5,729 bases of DNA, taken from contig JAUWTY010000082.1 in the NCBI GenBank assembly GCA_030614485.1, positions 1 through 5,729 on the forward strand, in the 5' to 3' direction. Shown here in pieces: positions 1 to 5,016 of the stretch (the first letter of the stretch is position 1; every line of letters starts with the position of its first letter). Made by a program: the position numbers and the translations under genes. The stretch comes from Methanosarcinales archaeon. GTDB taxonomy: Archaea; Halobacteriota; Methanosarcinia; Methanosarcinales; Methanocomedenaceae. Under the pieces are notes generated by a model. It searched no databases. It was not told the DNA's origin and worked only from the letters and a program-made list of their open reading frames with translations.

Positions 1-486
1 GGTACCTGTAATTATATACTCAGCCGCATGACCGAGGAAGGCCTTTCTTATAAGCAGGTGCTGGGGGAGGCCCAGGAACTGGGCATTGCAGAAACCGACC
101 CGTCATATGATGTTGAGGGTATTGATGCTGCCTGTAAACTGGTCATACTTGCGAATTCTATTTTTGGGATGGATGTAACTTATGATGACGTTGACGTCAC
201 CGGTATTACCAAGATCACACCCGAATCTCTTTCGTTGGCAGGTGCTGAGGGAATGGTAATAAAACTTATTGGTGAGGTACGGGACGGAGATGACGCCATA
301 ATAAAGGTTGTACCAAAACTGGTTCCGAAAAATCACCCGCTTGCAGCGGGTGGTACATTGAACGTAGCACTGCTCAGGACTGATATGGCAGGTCCCATTT
401 GTGTGAAAGGGAAGGGTGCAGGGTCCATGGAGACAGCCAGTGCAGTGTTAAGTGATATCATTGCTATATGCAAAAAGAAATGTTAA
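1..486 (+). CDS. hom: Homoserine dehydrogenase, C-terminal part (5' end outside window)
   Basis: NAD(P)-dependent reduction of aspartate semialdehyde to homoserine, in the cytoplasmic pathway to threonine and methionine. The reading frame is open from base 1. Its first codons give [10 protein letters not shown], the family's G-T-x-N-Y-I-L segment at the start of the substrate-binding domain, so the ATG at 28 is an internal Met and the true start lies upstream. Further family landmarks are [20 protein letters not shown] (about codons 24-43 of the visible part) and, near the end, the [17 protein letters not shown] and [16 protein letters not shown] blocks. The visible part is 161 residues, about half of the roughly 320-340 expected for a single-domain archaeal enzyme. 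The C-terminus stops right after the catalytic domain, so there is no C-terminal ACT regulatory domain. The nucleotide-binding half cannot be seen. The C2-PUA gene follows after 40 bases on the same strand, possibly co-transcribed. Confidence 0.94.
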   Translation, partial: GTCNYILSRMTEEGLSYKQVLGEAQELGIAETDPSYDVEGIDAACKLVILANSIFGMDVTYDDVDVTGITKITPESLSLAGAEGMVIKLIGEVRDGDDAIIKVVPKLVPKNHPLAAGGTLNVALLRTDMAGPICVKGKGAGSMETASAVLSDIIAICKKKC

Positions 487-515
487 GGTCTGGAATACTG
501 ATGCATCGTAATACC

Positions 516-519
516 GGAG
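516..519 (+). promoter_or_regulatory. Shine-Dalgarno site of the C2-PUA gene
   Basis: GGAG lies seven bases before the ATG at 527. It fixes that ATG as the start and is the only good start signal in the 40-base gap after the homoserine dehydrogenase stop. No TATA box is apparent in the gap, so read-through from the upstream gene is likely. Confidence 0.65.
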
Positions 520-526
520 AAAACAC

Positions 527-994
527 ATGCCAGATCATTTGAAACGGGTGAGAATTATTGCTGATTTCCAGTTTGGTCACGGGGCAGGAAAAGCCCTGTT
601 CCCTGACGGGTCTGAGTTTTTATTGTCCAGAACAAAAAGGGTCCGGCAAATTACCTTAAATGGAGTGCGTATTGCCACAGTCCGTGCCAGGGATGGGGTG
701 CTAACGTTAAGCATGGAGGGAGGTGCCCGGCTTCATAGCTTTTTGACGGCACCAGCATCAAGGGTTGTAGTGATGGCTGATGCAGTGCCTTTTGTGCGGG
801 ATGGGAAAACTGCTTTTGCCAGGCATGTTGTTGATGTGAGCCCTGATGTAAGAGCGAGTGACGAAGTACTGGTGGTGGATGAAAATGATACATTGCTGGC
901 AACTGGACAGGCTGTACTTAGCGCAGTAGAGATGCAGGAATTTGAAAGGGGCGCTGCGGTTGATGTGCGCAGCGGTGCAGGAAAAGCAGATTAA
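527..994 (+). CDS. Free-standing C2-PUA domain protein of the archaeosine tRNA-guanine transglycosylase type
   Basis: A 155-residue protein with two modules. Residues about 6-72 (RIIADFQFGHGAGKALFP, then SRTKRVRQITLNG, then ATVRARDG) look like the C2 domain that precedes the PUA domain in archaeal tRNA-guanine transglycosylase (ArcTGT) and its paralogue ArcS. Residues about 78-150 form a PUA RNA-binding domain: VVVMADAVPFVRDGKTAFARHV, then a DEVLVVDEND-LLATGQAVLS core, then the terminal FERGAAVDVRSG. The catalytic TGT domain is absent. From family knowledge, the C2-PUA part recognises tRNA so that guanine 15 in the D-arm can be exchanged for preQ0, and split enzymes with a separate PUA polypeptide are known in Methanosarcina. 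The protein is therefore probably the tRNA-binding subunit of a split ArcTGT or a related modification enzyme, with its catalytic partner elsewhere. This role is inferred from domain content. A general PUA RNA-binding protein is the alternative. Confidence 0.8.
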   Translation: MPDHLKRVRIIADFQFGHGAGKALFPDGSEFLLSRTKRVRQITLNGVRIATVRARDGVLTLSMEGGARLHSFLTAPASRVVVMADAVPFVRDGKTAFARHVVDVSPDVRASDEVLVVDENDTLLATGQAVLSAVEMQEFERGAAVDVRSGAGKAD

Positions 995-1038
995 GCTGAA
1001 GTCGTGATTATTGAGAGCTGTTAGTAGCGGATCTGGAC

Positions 1039-1548
1039 CTAAATGTTGACCACAAATTCGCACACCTCATCTTCATTACACTTCATTTCAGGTTGGATAA
1101 ATGTGGCGTTTTTGTTGATAGTTTGTATAGTACCTCGAACATAGTTTTTGCAGACCACAATACTGGGCACTACACCCACCAATACATCACTGAAAGGACA
1201 GGCATTAATTTTCATAGATGCATTGTTTTTATTTTTCGATATTATCTCGGAATCAATGCCGTTTAGCAGGCAAATCATTTCTAAAGGTTCGAGACAGGAC
1301 GAAGCAGAAGTATCTTTGACGTTTAACGTATTTTGTAATTGTTTGCAATCTTCCTTTCCCATTTCATAACATGTATCTTCGAGTACTGGAAGAGTTTGGG
1401 ACTGGAACCGGTCCATCAACCTGGACATGGCTCTTGATAGTATCCTGTTGTTCAGGAGACTACTTTTCCACTTTGACTTGGATGGAATACCTACAAGTTT
1501 CCATGATCTGGCAAACCTATCCCGACGGTCGGTCGTTCTGAAGGACAT
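1039..1548 (-). CDS. Cysteine-rich protein with V4R / thiazoline-hydrolase-like C-terminus, function unknown
   Basis: A 169-residue soluble protein with no signal peptide or membrane segment. The first ~35 residues are basic (RTTDRRDRFARSWK, then KSKWK). The rest holds eight cysteines, at about residues 60, 68, 85, 93, 117, 133, 157 and 163. The C-terminal pattern, ACPFSD at 116-121, VVCKNYVRG at 131-139, then MKCNEDEVCEFVV at 155-167, resembles the small-molecule-binding V4R fold, the related ATC-hydrolase-like family and some methanogen output domains, which end in a C-x(n)-C-x-F signature. That assignment is by eye and only tentative. Ligand or metal binding through the cysteines is an inference. 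It is the last gene of a minus-strand cluster, 20 bases after the membrane-protein stop, with a weak GGAA before its ATG. It converges on the C2-PUA gene with a 44-base gap in which I see no clear T-tract terminator. A later start at Met41 is possible. Confidence 0.72.
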   Translation of the reverse strand: MSFRTTDRRDRFARSWKLVGIPSKSKWKSSLLNNRILSRAMSRLMDRFQSQTLPVLEDTCYEMGKEDCKQLQNTLNVKDTSASSCLEPLEMICLLNGIDSEIISKNKNNASMKINACPFSDVLVGVVPSIVVCKNYVRGTIQTINKNATFIQPEMKCNEDEVCEFVVNI

Positions 1549-1568
1549 TTGATTATTCCAATAACTTT

Positions 1569-1844
1569 TTATTTCAATGCTGAATACAGCATTATCAAGA
1601 TTCCTGGGATTTCAATTATCAAAGCGATGGTGCGTGCTAATTCATATGTCATATCGGGCAACAACAATCCGGCGAGCACATCAAAATTGCTGCCAAATAT
1701 CAGGATAAATAATCCGATGGTTAGAATCAACAGGTTAGTTTGTTTGGTTTTTTCATAAGTTTCGTATACGAACAGTATGAATACTCCACCTAGAAGATAT
1801 ACGATAGCTGTAAGGATCAGGACTGTTTCAAGGCCAAATATCAT
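1569..1844 (-). CDS. Small three-helix integral membrane protein, function unknown
   Basis: A 91-residue protein with three predicted transmembrane segments: about residues 4-27 (ETVLILTAIVYLLGGVFILF), 37-59 (NLLILTIGLFILIFGSNF) and 67-89 (YELARTIALIIEIPGILIML). A short charged loop, YETYEKTKQT, separates the first two. The positively charged residues in that loop suggest it is cytoplasmic, with the N-terminus outside; this is only a positive-inside guess. The pattern resembles small three-helix proteins found beside winged-helix regulators in archaea, but I do not recognise a named family. Its ATG overlaps the TGA of the Lrp-type regulator gene in an ATGA at 1841-1844, and a strong GGGGGA ribosome-binding stretch (complement of 1854-1859) lies inside the 3' end of that gene, so translation is probably coupled. 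The neighbours suggest it is regulated with, or signals to, the Lrp-type protein. That is inference. Confidence 0.8.
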   Translation of the reverse strand: MIFGLETVLILTAIVYLLGGVFILFVYETYEKTKQTNLLILTIGLFILIFGSNFDVLAGLLLPDMTYELARTIALIIEIPGILIMLYSALK

Positions 1845-2305
1845 TCAATTTCTTCCCCCTTTTTGAGGATATTACATGATTCTTCTTTATGTCGTTTTGT
1901 TGTTATGAGTGTGCTGGACTCCAGTACACCATCGATTTCATTTATGACATGCAACACATTATTTTTGAGAGAGTTTATATCAAAGGTCCTGACCTTCAAG
2001 AACAGGTCATAGGGTTCAAGCAGTTCATGTATCTCCAGGATGTCGTCTACTTCTCTCAGTTTGTTGATAATATGGATCCTGCGGCTTGAATCAATGTTAA
2101 TTCCAATGAATGTTGTAAGGTTAAGGTCTATTTTGGATGGATTGGGTATGATTGAAAATTTTTCAATCACCCCTTCAGATTCAAGATTTTTTATGCGTTT
2201 ATGAATGGTGGATGTGGCTACTTTCAGTTCCTTTGCGAGATGTGTACTATGTACTCGCCCGTCCATCGAAAGGAATTTTAGAATAGAATTGTCCAGTTCG
2301 TCCAT
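1841..2305 (-). CDS. Lrp/AsnC-family transcriptional regulator
   Basis: A 154-residue DNA-binding protein with the usual two-domain layout and family-typical length. Residues 1-55 form the AsnC-type winged helix-turn-helix: MDELDNSILKFLSMDGR, then THLAKELKVATSTIHKRIKNL, with VATSTIHKRI as recognition helix. Residues about 64-140 form the RAM ligand-binding and oligomerisation domain: TTFIGINID, then VDDILEIHELLEPYDLFLKV, then INEIDGVLESSTLITTKRHK. Such proteins act as dimers to octamers and often bind amino acids; the ligand here is unknown. The frame extends upstream to ATGs at 2320 and 2362, but I choose the ATG at 2305. A strong TATA box at 2336-2343 predicts transcription starting near 2313, after both upstream ATGs, and family members begin with this M-D-x-L-D. 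The transcript would be nearly leaderless. It is the first gene of the minus-strand cluster, and autoregulation is likely by family habit. Confidence 0.93.
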   Translation of the reverse strand: MDELDNSILKFLSMDGRVHSTHLAKELKVATSTIHKRIKNLESEGVIEKFSIIPNPSKIDLNLTTFIGINIDSSRRIHIINKLREVDDILEIHELLEPYDLFLKVRTFDINSLKNNVLHVINEIDGVLESSTLITTKRHKEESCNILKKGEEIE

Positions 2306-2335
2306 ATCTTGAGTAAACATTTCGATGTGATATAC

Positions 2336-2348
2336 TATATAAATTTCG
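2336..2348 (-). promoter_or_regulatory. TATA box with BRE-like flank for the Lrp-type gene
   Basis: On the minus strand the sequence reads CGAAA followed by TTTATATA (2343 down to 2336). This is a near-ideal archaeal TATA box with a purine-rich BRE-like flank upstream. Placing initiation 25-27 bases downstream gives a start near 2313, about 8 bases before the ATG at 2305. It is the best promoter in the window and decides the start codon of the regulator gene. Confidence 0.75.
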
Positions 2349-2410
2349 CTATATTTTACCATAAATAGATGATTTCGAAACTTTTACCACCATTCCATCA
2401 TAATAAGGCA

Positions 2411-2431
2411 ATTATTGTTCAGAGCAATAAT
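2411..2431. repeat. Inverted repeat, candidate operator
   Basis: Perfect 7-base arms ATTATTG and CAATAAT are separated by TTCAGAG, giving a dyad with centres about 14 bases apart. It lies about 68 bases upstream of the Lrp-gene TATA box and well upstream of pdxS. The size and spacing suit a dimeric regulator such as the adjacent Lrp-type protein. The arms are AT-rich, so chance occurrence is not excluded. Confidence 0.45.
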
Positions 2432-2491
2432 CCTGAAACTGGGCATTGTATTGCATATATTTCATCAGAAGCATGATTTATTGTAAATTAA

Positions 2492-2527
2492 GTTGAAACC
2501 TATGTTGAAATCTATCTGGGAATCTAT
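2492..2527. repeat. Three tandem 12-bp direct repeats upstream of pdxS
   Basis: The consecutive units are GTTGAAACCTAT, GTTGAAATCTAT and CTGGGAATCTAT. Units 1 and 2 match at 11 of 12 positions, units 2 and 3 at 9 of 12. A weaker match (about 7 of 12) precedes them at 2480-2491. The array ends 140 bases before the pdxS ATG. The 12-base period is close to one helical turn, so repeated protein-binding sites are possible; slipped-strand duplication is the simpler origin. Confidence 0.6.
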
Positions 2528-2589
2528 GTGAAAGAACCCCTGATTTCGGAGTATTTTTGGTAAAATGCGAAGTGTTTTTATCGATAGTG

Positions 2590-2602
2590 ATGTATGATAC
2601 AT
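2590..2602. repeat. 13-base palindrome ATGTATGATACAT before pdxS
   Basis: Perfect 6-base arms flank a central G. It lies ten bases upstream of a possible TATA box (2613-2620), the usual position for an archaeal activator site or a promoter-proximal operator. It is short enough that chance is a real alternative. Confidence 0.4.
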
Positions 2603-2612
2603 TTTCCAATCA

Positions 2613-2620
2613 TTATAGAA
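2613..2620 (+). promoter_or_regulatory. Possible TATA box for pdxS
   Basis: TTATAGAA is followed by another AT-rich stretch. It predicts initiation near 2643 and a leader of about 25 bases before the ATG at 2668. A T-rich alternative, TTTTTATC at 2575-2582, would give a leader of about 60 bases. Neither is a strong consensus match. Confidence 0.3.
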
Positions 2621-2667
2621 ATAAAGATAATAAACATGAATGCTATTTAGACTGCAGGTTGATACAA

Positions 2668-3564
2668 ATGGAACTTGAAAAATTACGACATGGCACTGAA
2701 TTATTAAAGCGCGGCTTTGCTAAAATGCAAAAAGGTGGGGTAATCATGGATGTTACCACCCCTGAGGAGGCTCATATTGCAGAGGATGCAGGGGCTGTTG
2801 CCGTGATGGCACTTCATATGGTCCCGTCAGATATCCGAAAGACAGGCGGCGTAGCCCGGATGGCTGACCCGCAGATAGTTGCTGAGATTATTGATTCGGT
2901 CACTATTCCTGTGATGGCAAAAACGCGTATCGGTCATTTTGTGGAAGCCGAGATTCTTGAATCGCTAGGTGCTGATATGATAGATGAGTCTGAGGTGCTG
3001 ACACCAGCGGATGTTAAATACCATATTGATAAACGCAACTTTACCATTCCTTTTGTTTGCGGGGCCAGGGACCTTGGCGAGGCACTGCGCAGGATACACG
3101 AAGGGGCGGCTATGATACGTACTAAGGGCGAGGCAGGCACCGGGGATGTGGCCGAGGCTGTGCGGCATATGCGCCAGATAAATGAGCAGGTGGGGAAGCT
3201 GAAAGGGCTTGAGTTGATAGAAATGGAGCGGGTGGCACGGGAGATTGAAGCGCCCATAGAACTGGTACTGGAGACTGCCGAGATGCAGCGCCTGCCTGTG
3301 GTGAACTTCGCTGCTGGTGGGATAGCTACTCCGGCAGATGCTGCACTGATGATGAAACTGGGTTCTGATGGGGTGTTCGTGGGCAGCGGTATCTTCAAAG
3401 CCGAGCAGCCGCCTATAATGGCAACAGCAATTGTTGAAGCTGTGAATAATTTTGATAAACCTGAGGTACTGGCTGAGATATCAAAAGGTCTTGGCGAGCA
3501 GATGAAAGGCATCAGTTTTAGCAGTATACCTGAACAGGAGATACTGCAGACCCGCGGGTGGTAG
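2668..3564 (+). CDS. pdxS: Pyridoxal 5'-phosphate synthase, synthase subunit PdxS
   Basis: Builds the vitamin B6 cofactor PLP directly from ribose 5-phosphate, glyceraldehyde 3-phosphate and ammonia, the ammonia coming from the glutaminase PdxT; works as a cytoplasmic ring of (beta-alpha)8 barrels. The 298-residue product is full length. Catalytic landmarks are visible: Asp28 in GGVIMDV, the lysine that first binds ribose 5-phosphate (Lys85 in VMAKTRIGH, equal to Bacillus Lys81), the second lysine (Lys153 in RTKGEAGTG, equal to Lys149), the phosphate-binding glycines in [15 protein letters not shown] and GVFVGSGIF, and the conserved C-terminal RGW. The ATG at 2668 is chosen because the family starts here ([16 protein letters not shown]); an upstream TTG in frame would add 37 residues unlike the family. 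A partial ribosome site, AGGTTGAT, precedes it. No pdxT is visible on either side. GC content is much higher than in the minus-strand cluster to the left. Confidence 0.97.
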   Translation: MELEKLRHGTELLKRGFAKMQKGGVIMDVTTPEEAHIAEDAGAVAVMALHMVPSDIRKTGGVARMADPQIVAEIIDSVTIPVMAKTRIGHFVEAEILESLGADMIDESEVLTPADVKYHIDKRNFTIPFVCGARDLGEALRRIHEGAAMIRTKGEAGTGDVAEAVRHMRQINEQVGKLKGLELIEMERVAREIEAPIELVLETAEMQRLPVVNFAAGGIATPADAALMMKLGSDGVFVGSGIFKAEQPPIMATAIVEAVNNFDKPEVLAEISKGLGEQMKGISFSSIPEQEILQTRGW

Positions 3565-3588
3565 GGTACCACCTGGTTATTATTTTTT
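3555..3588 (+). terminator. Hairpin plus T-tract terminator enclosing the pdxS stop codon
   Basis: Bases 3555-3563 pair with 3567-3575 to form nine pairs (seven perfect, GGTGGTA with TACCACC, then one G-U and one C-G) around a three-base GGG loop. A run of six T at 3583-3588 follows. The TAG stop (3562-3564) sits at the top of the stem. The T-tract alone suits archaeal termination; the hairpin is reminiscent of intrinsic terminators and could also stabilise the mRNA 3' end. Confidence 0.6.
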
Positions 3589-3700
3589 AGAGTATAAGAA
3601 AATCTATATTCTGGAACTGTATTTGGAATTCTATTATTACAAAAAGATTATTTTTATTACAGAATTTTTCATATCATCATGGCCATCATTATTATCTACA

Positions 3701-3715
3701 ACATTATTATAATGT
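3701..3715. repeat. 15-base palindrome, candidate operator of the zinc-ribbon gene
   Basis: ACATTAT and ATAATGT are perfect arms around a central T. It ends ten bases before the TATA box at 3726, the same arrangement as the palindrome before pdxS. AT-rich palindromes arise easily by chance in such sequence. Confidence 0.4.
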
Positions 3716-3725
3716 ATGATTAATA

Positions 3726-3733
3726 TTATATAT
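3726..3733 (+). promoter_or_regulatory. TATA box for the zinc-ribbon gene
   Basis: TTATATAT predicts initiation near 3755, giving a leader of about 13-16 bases before the paired ATGs at 3768 and 3771. This supports the small downstream frame as an independently transcribed gene. Confidence 0.55.
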
Positions 3734-3767
3734 GTTAACGGCAATATCCCTATTTGGGTAATAGGAA

Positions 3768-3908
3768 ATGATGTACACCTGTAAATTCTGTGGGTATAAG
3801 TACAATATGACATTCAGTTATATAAACACGAAATGCCAGATATGCAACTCAGAACCAGTAATAATCAAACCTAACCGTTTTGAAAACGGGGTTGTAGTTT
3901 CAGCTTAA
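3768..3908 (+). CDS. 46-residue zinc-ribbon microprotein
   Basis: A short gene in the gap between pdxS and dinB. It starts MMYTCKFCGYKYN and carries CxxC at residues 5-8 and again at 23-26 (KCQICNSE), the two knuckles of a rubredoxin-type zinc ribbon, followed by a short polar tail ending VVVSA. The fold should bind one zinc (or iron) through four cysteines. Its partner is unknown; such microproteins often bind nucleic acid or another protein. The start is either of two adjacent ATGs: GGA at 3764-3766 is four bases before the second (3771), which may be the better one, while the first gives one extra Met. A TATA box at 3726-3733 suits either. Stop is TAA at 3906. It converges on dinB with 28 bases between stops. 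Evidence is the cysteine pattern plus promoter; no named family is recognised. Confidence 0.72.
   Translation: MMYTCKFCGYKYNMTFSYINTKCQICNSEPVIIKPNRFENGVVVSA
3875..3889. repeat. 15-base palindrome inside the zinc-ribbon gene
   Basis: CCGTTTT and AAAACGG are perfect arms around a central G, encoding part of the tail (about NRFENG). As RNA it gives a six-pair stem with a three-base loop, and flanking AACC / GGTT can extend it past a two-base bulge. It may help end the transcript or be a protein-binding site; it is a GC-clamped structure in otherwise AT-rich DNA. Confidence 0.5.
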
Positions 3909-3936
3909 TACTTGTCAGTTCTGAACAAACAGTGGT

Positions 3937-5016
3937 TTAACGTGATTGGAATCGGTCCAGCGTAGTCTGGATTATTCTACTTTTACTCAGGTTCGAGAGT
4001 TTTATTCCAAGCAGCCGTATCTTTCTGCCATCAAAGAATTCACGAGAGAGTTCCCGTGACTCTCGTTTTATGATATCCAGGTCATGAGTATAAATATCCA
4101 GTGTCTTGGCCCTGGTAAAAGTGGTGAAATCCTCCTGTCTTACCTTTACACCTACCGTCCTGAAGGAAAAACCTTGCTGCATCAATGCCCTGTGTACCCG
4201 CTCGGCAATGCCGTCCAGTGAATCATACAATTCCACTGCATCCGAAATATCCACCTGGAATGTATGCTCTTTGCTCACTGACTTTGATTCGGTCCTCTCA
4301 GCCACTTCACTTGGATCAATGCCATGCGCCAGCTGGTGCATCCTGGCACCCCATTTCCCGAAAATACTTACCAGCAAGTTCTGTCTACATCGGGCCAATT
4401 GCCCGATGGTCCTGATATCCATACCCGCCAGTATTTCCTCATTTTTACTGCCGATACCCGGAAGTCTGCGCACCTCCAACGGTTCAAGGAACTCGGCCAC
4501 CCGGCCCGGTTCAACAACAGTCAAGCCGTCGGGTTTTTCCAGGTCAGAAGCAATCTTGGCCGCAGTCCTGTTAGGAGCGATGCCAATGGAACAGGTCAGT
4601 CCTTCCCGCTCCTTTACCTGTGCCTTGATGATGCCCGCAATTTCCACAGCCTCCGGTAAACTGCCAGCACCTTCACTAATATCAAGATATGCTTCATCCA
4701 CGCTGACCTGCTGGAACTTATCCGCAAATGAGCGCAATATTTCCATGATACTGCGGGACACTTCCTTGTACAGCGCCATGTTAACAGGCAAAAATACAGC
4801 ATCCTGACACAGTTTATATGCTCGGGATATGGGCATACCCGAATGTATCCCGAACTTCCGGGCCTCATATGAGCAGGTACTGACCACGCCACGTCCATGT
4901 CCGCCTTTAGGGTCTGACCCCACCACTACCGGTTGTCCTATATACAAAGGATTTTCACGCTGCTCAACCGAGGCATAAAAACTGTCCATATCAACATGAA
5001 GTATGATACGATTCAT
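3937..5016 (-). CDS. dinB: DNA polymerase IV, Y-family translesion polymerase
   Basis: Error-prone polymerase that copies past damaged template bases; no proofreading domain. The 359-residue protein has the family's order. The palm begins with ILHVDMDSFYASVE (metal-binding Asp9, steric-gate Tyr14), followed by VVVGSDPKGGHGRGVVSTCSYEAR of the fingers and the second metal motif VSVDEAYLDIS (Asp107, Glu108). SIGIAPNRTAAKIASDLEKP and the thumb helix-hairpin-helix RRLPGIGSKNEEIL come next, then the little-finger domain from about residue 240 (SVSKEHTF to RIRLLGIKLSNL-like strands). The C-terminus carries QTTLDRF (350-356), a PCNA-interacting PIP box. The ATG at 5016 is preferred over one at 5055: a GGAG lies seven bases before it and the family starts here, whereas the 13 extra residues resemble nothing in the family. 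It is divergent from the UPF0182 gene and probably monocistronic. Confidence 0.96.
   Translation of the reverse strand: MNRIILHVDMDSFYASVEQRENPLYIGQPVVVGSDPKGGHGRGVVSTCSYEARKFGIHSGMPISRAYKLCQDAVFLPVNMALYKEVSRSIMEILRSFADKFQQVSVDEAYLDISEGAGSLPEAVEIAGIIKAQVKEREGLTCSIGIAPNRTAAKIASDLEKPDGLTVVEPGRVAEFLEPLEVRRLPGIGSKNEEILAGMDIRTIGQLARCRQNLLVSIFGKWGARMHQLAHGIDPSEVAERTESKSVSKEHTFQVDISDAVELYDSLDGIAERVHRALMQQGFSFRTVGVKVRQEDFTTFTRAKTLDIYTHDLDIIKRESRELSREFFDGRKIRLLGIKLSNLSKSRIIQTTLDRFQSR

Larger units (their letters stand above)
2306..2667. other. Divergent intergenic region between the Lrp-type gene and pdxS
   Basis: These 362 AT-rich bases contain no convincing gene; the open frame running into pdxS from a TTG at 2557 is not coding-like before the ATG at 2668. 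The region holds the Lrp-gene TATA box next to that gene, an inverted repeat at 2411-2431, three tandem 12-bp units at 2492-2527, a 13-base palindrome at 2590-2602 and a possible pdxS TATA box at 2613-2620. The space is larger than two simple promoters need. Confidence 0.6.
3589..3767. other. AT-rich intergenic spacer before the zinc-ribbon gene
   Basis: A very AT-rich spacer without a supportable gene. It contains many A and T runs, the palindrome at 3701-3715 and the TATA box at 3726-3733. A 14-codon frame from 3679 is too short and low in complexity to call. Confidence 0.5.

Noticed and set aside
2306..2362. 19-residue N-terminal extension of the Lrp-type protein from ATG 2362 (or 14 fewer from 2320)
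   Set aside because: Both ATGs lie upstream of the transcription start predicted from the TATA box at 2336-2343, and the family begins at M-D-x-L-D.
2492..2527. CRISPR array or mobile-element end
   Set aside because: Units are 12 bases, contiguous and without spacers; no cas genes, transposase or terminal inverted repeats are in the window.
2557..2667. N-terminal extension of PdxS from an upstream TTG (37 extra residues)
   Set aside because: The extension is unlike the family, lies over the likely promoter and has no good ribosome site; homology begins at the ATG at 2668.
3565..3570. GGTACC hexamer, also present at bases 1-6
   Set aside because: The first is part of the homoserine dehydrogenase Gly-Thr codons and the second part of the pdxS hairpin; two copies in 5.7 kb of a 6-base palindrome is unremarkable and shows no repeat beyond the hexamer.
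2934..3572. 212-codon open frame on the minus strand opposite pdxS
   Set aside because: Ser/Ile-rich composition and no family pattern; it is the antisense shadow of the GC-rich pdxS codons, which encode an unmistakable PdxS.
3679..3723. 14-codon frame rich in Ile and Tyr upstream of the zinc-ribbon gene
   Set aside because: Too short, low complexity and overlaps the palindrome just before the TATA box; no start signal.
4106..4807. 233-codon plus-strand frame opposite dinB
   Set aside because: Ser-rich, without domain features; antisense shadow of a clear DinB gene.
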